From NCBI GenBank assembly GCA_964017065.1, contig OZ024783.1, positions 2,032,832 through 2,096,831 on the forward strand: a stretch of DNA of 64,000 nt, read 5' to 3'. Positions 60,435 through 64,000 of the stretch are shown here, piece by piece (position 1 is the first letter of the stretch; every line of letters begins with the position of its first letter). The stretch is from Haliclona indistincta (Eukaryota; Porifera; Demospongiae; Haplosclerida; Chalinidae). The position numbers and the translations under genes are program-made. The notes beneath the pieces were generated by a model. It was not told where the DNA came from. It ran no database searches and saw nothing but the letters and a program-made list of their open reading frames with translations.

Positions 60435-63186
60435 ATGTGTTTGCTAGTGAAGTTGATTGTCTGTGCGGCACTGCTAGTTAGCAACACAGCTGCTGATCAT
60501 AATGACGAGGATGGAAGCAGTGAAGGTGATGAAGGTTAGCATGCATGCATGTATGCACGCAATCACGACACAATAATTAATTATGTATACATTTTCATCA
60601 TAATAGATTGCCCAATATGGTTTGCAATTCAACCTCCTACTGAACTGGAGTGCAATCCTAAGGAGACTTTTATTGCCCTATACTGTACCACTAGAGCCAC
60701 TACAAACAGTGTAGCATACAATGTGACCTGGTACTGGTCTCAGTGTGTCAATGATGCCGGTACTAAAGGCACAGCTATACTGCTGGAGAATAACCGTGAT
60801 GAGTATCTTTACACTTACTACTTCAACTACAGGAACACAGAAATATTTAGAACTGATACGATTTTTTTTCGAGTCACCGAATCTACTCAGGGATACTACT
60901 GGTGTGAGATCAGCAGTAACACTATAAACGAGTCCTTTAGACCATCATTGATTGCTCCTGTTCTTCAATCAACCAACAAATCACTACCTGAATTTAGTCT
61001 GTATGGATTGTACAGCGACTTATACAATGTACCAGAATGTGCCACTAAAGGCTCACCTACAAATTATACACAGATATCACTCCCATCATTCTGTGCAGTA
61101 AGTAGTATCTATGACAAAATAATTAACTATTAACGGGAGCACATAATGAGAAAGGAGCATTGAAGTCCAATAGTCCCCATACAACTAGCGTTTTGGACAA
61201 GTATTTGAGACTGTATAACAGTTTTTTTTCTTATAAAGCAGCACTAGTTCCTCTAGTGTCAATACTACCTATACAGCCAAAACAAAAAGTTTATTTAGTA
61301 CTATCCATAAAAGGAAAAAATTGTTGAACTTTTTCAAGTTCTTGTTAGAAACACTATTAGGGAGACACGGTAGTGTCTCCCTATGTAGGGTTGAACGAGA
61401 AAACAAGATGGCGGCTACATACAATGTATTAGCGTTCAAACGCTGATATTTCGCCTGGTGATGAATTTTATACGTCCAAAGACACTTAAATCTGCTATCT
61501 GGCGTTGCCCCATCTTACAGTAGCAAGGAGATTGCTCGAGATTGTTACTAAAGTGACGAACCTGGAAACGGTGAAAATCGAGTTTCGTCATCTTCGTTTT
61601 CTTCTTTCTTCTTTCTTCTTTCTTCTTTCTTCCACTCGCCTAGCACCTTTACGTGAGCAGTGCCGAGACCAAAACACCCACGAACAGTCGTGAAATTCTC
61701 CTGGCATGTGCCTTTTGAACTTAGTTTTTAGCGCAACGGCGATATAAATTCCGCGATTTCTCGATCGTGATCCATTGTCAGCTAAGTGTTAGACGCCATT
61801 AATAATTATAGTGATTGCGCAATACGCACGTGACCAAGCTGTGGTTAGCGCACGTGACCAAGCACAAGCTTGAGTATCGCCACGCCGTATAGATCACGGA
61901 GAACACATATTTGTCTGGAGTCTTCGAAGAACGGTAAGCTAGCAAGCGCAGAATCACCATTCTGCCTTGCCAGACAATTATAACCGCCGTAAACAAGTGT
62001 GGGCGGGGCTCGTATGCACTGTATTCATGCATGCGTAGGCGAGCTGATATCTACAGCATAAGAATTATTTAGCTACAAGTTTAAAATTGTTAATAATAAA
62101 GAAAAGCCATCAACAACAGGAAAACCAAACCAATGGTGGAAACAAAGATGGCACAGTAATTGCATGATATCATTGAACTGTACTACACTGAAAAAGAAAA
62201 AAGGACACAAACAAGAAAATTAAAAAGATTTCTATCGAAATCAAAAGGATGTAGGGTTATGAAATCTACCACTGGTCAACAATGTAAACTAACAAGGATC
62301 AAGCATGGAATGGTAACACGATTGACTTGCTAACAGACCATAGATCCCTACATCAGTGGCTGTACATATAAGCTGTCACAAGCTGAATGCACGTCAGGTG
62401 TCAGTCAACAGCAACAAGCTAAGCTGAATTAGCTATAGTCAACTACAGCAGCCACTGATGTAGGGATCTATGGTCTGTTAGCAAGTCAGTCGTGTTACCA
62501 TTCCATGCTTGTTCCTTGTTAGTTTACATTGTTGACCAGTGGTAGATTTCATAACCCTACATCCTTTTGATTTCGATAGAAATCTTTTTAATTTTCTAGG
62601 GACTATTGGTGTTCAACGCTCATTCTCGTTATGTGGTCCTGTGGTTATTAATCATTTTGATGTACAGGTTAGCAATACGGATGATGCCACGGAAGTGTTT
62701 TTAATAGTGTATGCAGTTTGTGTCACAATCATTGTCCTGGTGTTGGTGTTACTAGTCTCTGGTCTTCTGTGTAAGAGGTTAGTAAAATGTCTCCATTTGT
62801 AGCTAACAATAATTATAGTACAAATAATGACGAGTCACATGATACAATGTACACGTAATCGAATTTTAATTGTTCAACTGCAAAATTATATGTGCTTTAC
62901 TGCAAAATTATCTGTTATCCTCAGAAAGAGATCTGACACATTAGAGCGTCTTGAGCAACATAACAATATACATGTAGAACAAGATGATACCACTGATGAG
63001 CTTGCAATGGAGCAGAACGAAGCATACGCTGCAGCAATCAGTCCACAGAACAGAGAGTTGGAATTTGAGCACAATGAGGCACAATCATCAATTGATACAT
63101 GCATTAAAATGGAGAGGAATACAGCATATCAAACCGTATCCTGCCCACAAAAAGAGAACGATTATGAAACCATAACCAGCTCATAA
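60435..63186 (+). CDS. Ig-like single-pass receptor R6 with ITSM-like tail
   Basis: Exons 60435-60534, 60607-61097, 62668-62777, 62925-63186; open, 320 aa. The variable segment is LYTYYFNYRNTEIFRTD. CNPKETF replaces CNPMETF. One stalk Cys is lost (PEFS for PECS), which would leave its stalk partner PEC unpaired. Tail with NTAYQTV and NDYETI. Intron 2 is 1.57 kb because of a composite insertion (61357-62597); splicing should still work if the whole intron is removed. The polyadenylation motif is altered to AATTAAA. Confidence 0.86.
61357..62597. mobile_element. Composite insertion in R6 intron 2
   Basis: Begins TTAGGGAGACACGGTAGTGT (the start also seen at 12385), contains a (TTCTTTC)n run at 61599-61631 and a direct repeat GCACGTGACCAAGC (61827, 61849). 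It ends in a 149-bp-arm hairpin. The flanks ACACTA / GGGACTATT are contiguous in R1, which defines the insertion. Confidence 0.75.
62214..62597. repeat. Long hairpin, about 149-bp arms, 86-bp loop
   Basis: AGAAAATTAAAAAGATTTCT at 62214 pairs with AGAAATCTTTTTAATTTTCT ending at 62597. The arms differ at only a few positions, so the insertion is recent. Confidence 0.9.
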
Positions 63187-63512
63187 CAGATGCTTTATTT
63201 TAACAAATGCATGCTGCCTGTCTAAAAGAACAGTAATCAAGACTTTAATTTTTTAATTTTTAAACTAATTTTTATACAAGTTTGTACACAGCCTAAGACA
63301 GGCGTGAAAACCAACTAGCAAAATGCTGAGAGTGCTTTGTTAGTCATTTTGATCTTGATTGTCTGTCATTTTGTTTCTGTTCCGCTGGTAAATTAAACTC
63401 AATAATTATTATAGTTATACCAATGTACGTATGCACCGGACGCGCAGTGTCTAGAAGGAGAGTGTTGATGCATGGGTATAGATAGTATCACGGCAAATGT
63501 TCTCGATGTTCA

Positions 63513-63759
63513 CAGATCAATCACTCCCAGCCTGTCCATGGGCATTGCCTGCACTACATAATATCAAAACCAGTAAACCGACCCAGTTCATCCAACCCTT
63601 ATGGCGTCCTTTAGGATCTGTGGAGACGATGAAACATTCACACGATCACCAACACATATCCTTTCTCTAAATAATCAAACTCACCACCAGTCCAGTATCC
63701 TTGAGCGATTCGTATGTGACCAAACAACCAGAGAAAACCAGCAAGTGAGCAGATTATCT
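63513..63759 (-). pseudogene. Relic 3' exons of the membrane-protein gene
   Basis: Exon 63759-63685: IICSLAGFLWLFGHIRIAQG then YWTG and donor gtgagt, the best copy of this exon. Exon 63620-63513: DPKGRHKGWMNWVGLLVLIL, then frame loss after SAGNA by an extra base. Two hydrophobic helices suggest a multi-pass membrane protein. Confidence 0.5.
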
Positions 63760-63770
63760 GGGAGTGAGTG

Positions 63771-63792
63771 GGAGAGAGAGAGAGAGAGAGAG

Positions 63793-63873
<81 letters not shown>
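63771..63873. repeat. (GA)n + (GT)n microsatellite
   Basis: Pure dinucleotide runs between the relic exon and the SINE. Confidence 0.97.
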
Positions 63874-63878
<5 letters not shown>

Positions 63879-64000
63879 CCCTGGTGGTTCAACTGGTAGA
63901 GTCTTGGGTTTATAACCCAGAGGACACTGGTTCGAATCCCAGAGCAGGAGGAAAAAAAAACATCACAAGTACTCCAGCCCACCAGCCGACCCATCTGTAA
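63874..64000 (+). mobile_element. tRNA-derived SINE (runs off the window)
   Basis: tRNA-like head with A-box-like TGGTTCAACTGG (63885-63896) and perfect B box GGTTCGAATCC (63929-63939). The anticodon-type hairpin TTGGGTTTATAACCCAG would present UAU. The head is followed by A9 and CATCACAAGTACTCCAGCCC, which matches the element at 29765-30030 in reverse. The acceptor stem does not pair, so it is a SINE head rather than a tRNA gene. Confidence 0.75.

Larger units (their letters stand above)
63187..63873. other. 3' flank of R6
   Basis: Same spacer type as R1-R2 and R2-R3, suggesting that another array member may follow beyond the window. Relic exons 63513-63620 and 63685-63759; microsatellite 63771-63873. 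Confidence 0.55.

Noticed and set aside
63874..63950. Functional tRNA-Ile(UAU) gene
   Set aside because: Good B box but the acceptor stem does not pair and an A-run plus repeat body follows; a SINE head fits better.

Overview
The window is animal nuclear DNA. It is AT-rich, has many short introns (often 40-150 nt), is full of microsatellites and shows no bacterial features. Compact intron-rich genes, tandem adhesion GPCRs, an ankyrin-Roc-COR-Death protein, a three-BIR IAP, ciliary genes (PFN4, FAM228, PPIL6) and secreted or membrane genes with sponge-like lineage-specific sequence fit a demosponge (Amphimedon-like). That placement is an inference. The gene models below were built by hand from splice signals, reading phase and family similarity.

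Left region (1-18.6 kb): a tandem cluster of adhesion GPCRs on the + strand. Copy 1 lacks its 5' end, copies 2 and 4 are complete 21-exon genes (809 and 810 aa), and copy 3 is a rearranged pseudogene. A 46-bp minisatellite sits at the joins. The duplicated unit carried the last exon of the neighbouring uroporphyrinogen decarboxylase gene, so a stray UROD 3' end lies at 8.7 kb, beside a 200-N assembly gap. A gag-like retroelement remnant and an orphan first exon lie between 9 and 10.8 kb.

Middle region (18.6-44.4 kb): ordinary genes packed largely as head-to-head pairs: UROD / ankyrin-Roc-COR-Death; dihydrodiol-dehydrogenase-like oxidoreductase / DUF21-CBS (CNNM/Mam3-like) membrane protein; IAP / PPIL6; PFN4 / FAM228. 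A PBLD-like PhzF-fold gene follows. Microsatellites are concentrated at splice sites: (CT)n in the sense strand against 3' splice sites and (GTGA)n starting at 5' splice sites.

Right region (44.9-63.2 kb): the most unusual part. Six tandem four-exon genes, all on +, encode single-pass receptors. Each has a signal peptide, one Ig-V-like domain with a short hypervariable segment, a nearly invariant transmembrane exon, and a conserved tail with a TxYxxV (ITSM-like) motif, a YxxI motif and a third tyrosine. Four copies read intact, one has a premature stop and one a frameshift. The spacers carry decayed minus-strand exons of another membrane protein, and two introns carry large inverted-repeat insertions. 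This is a candidate immune or self-recognition receptor family. The role is inferred from architecture only.
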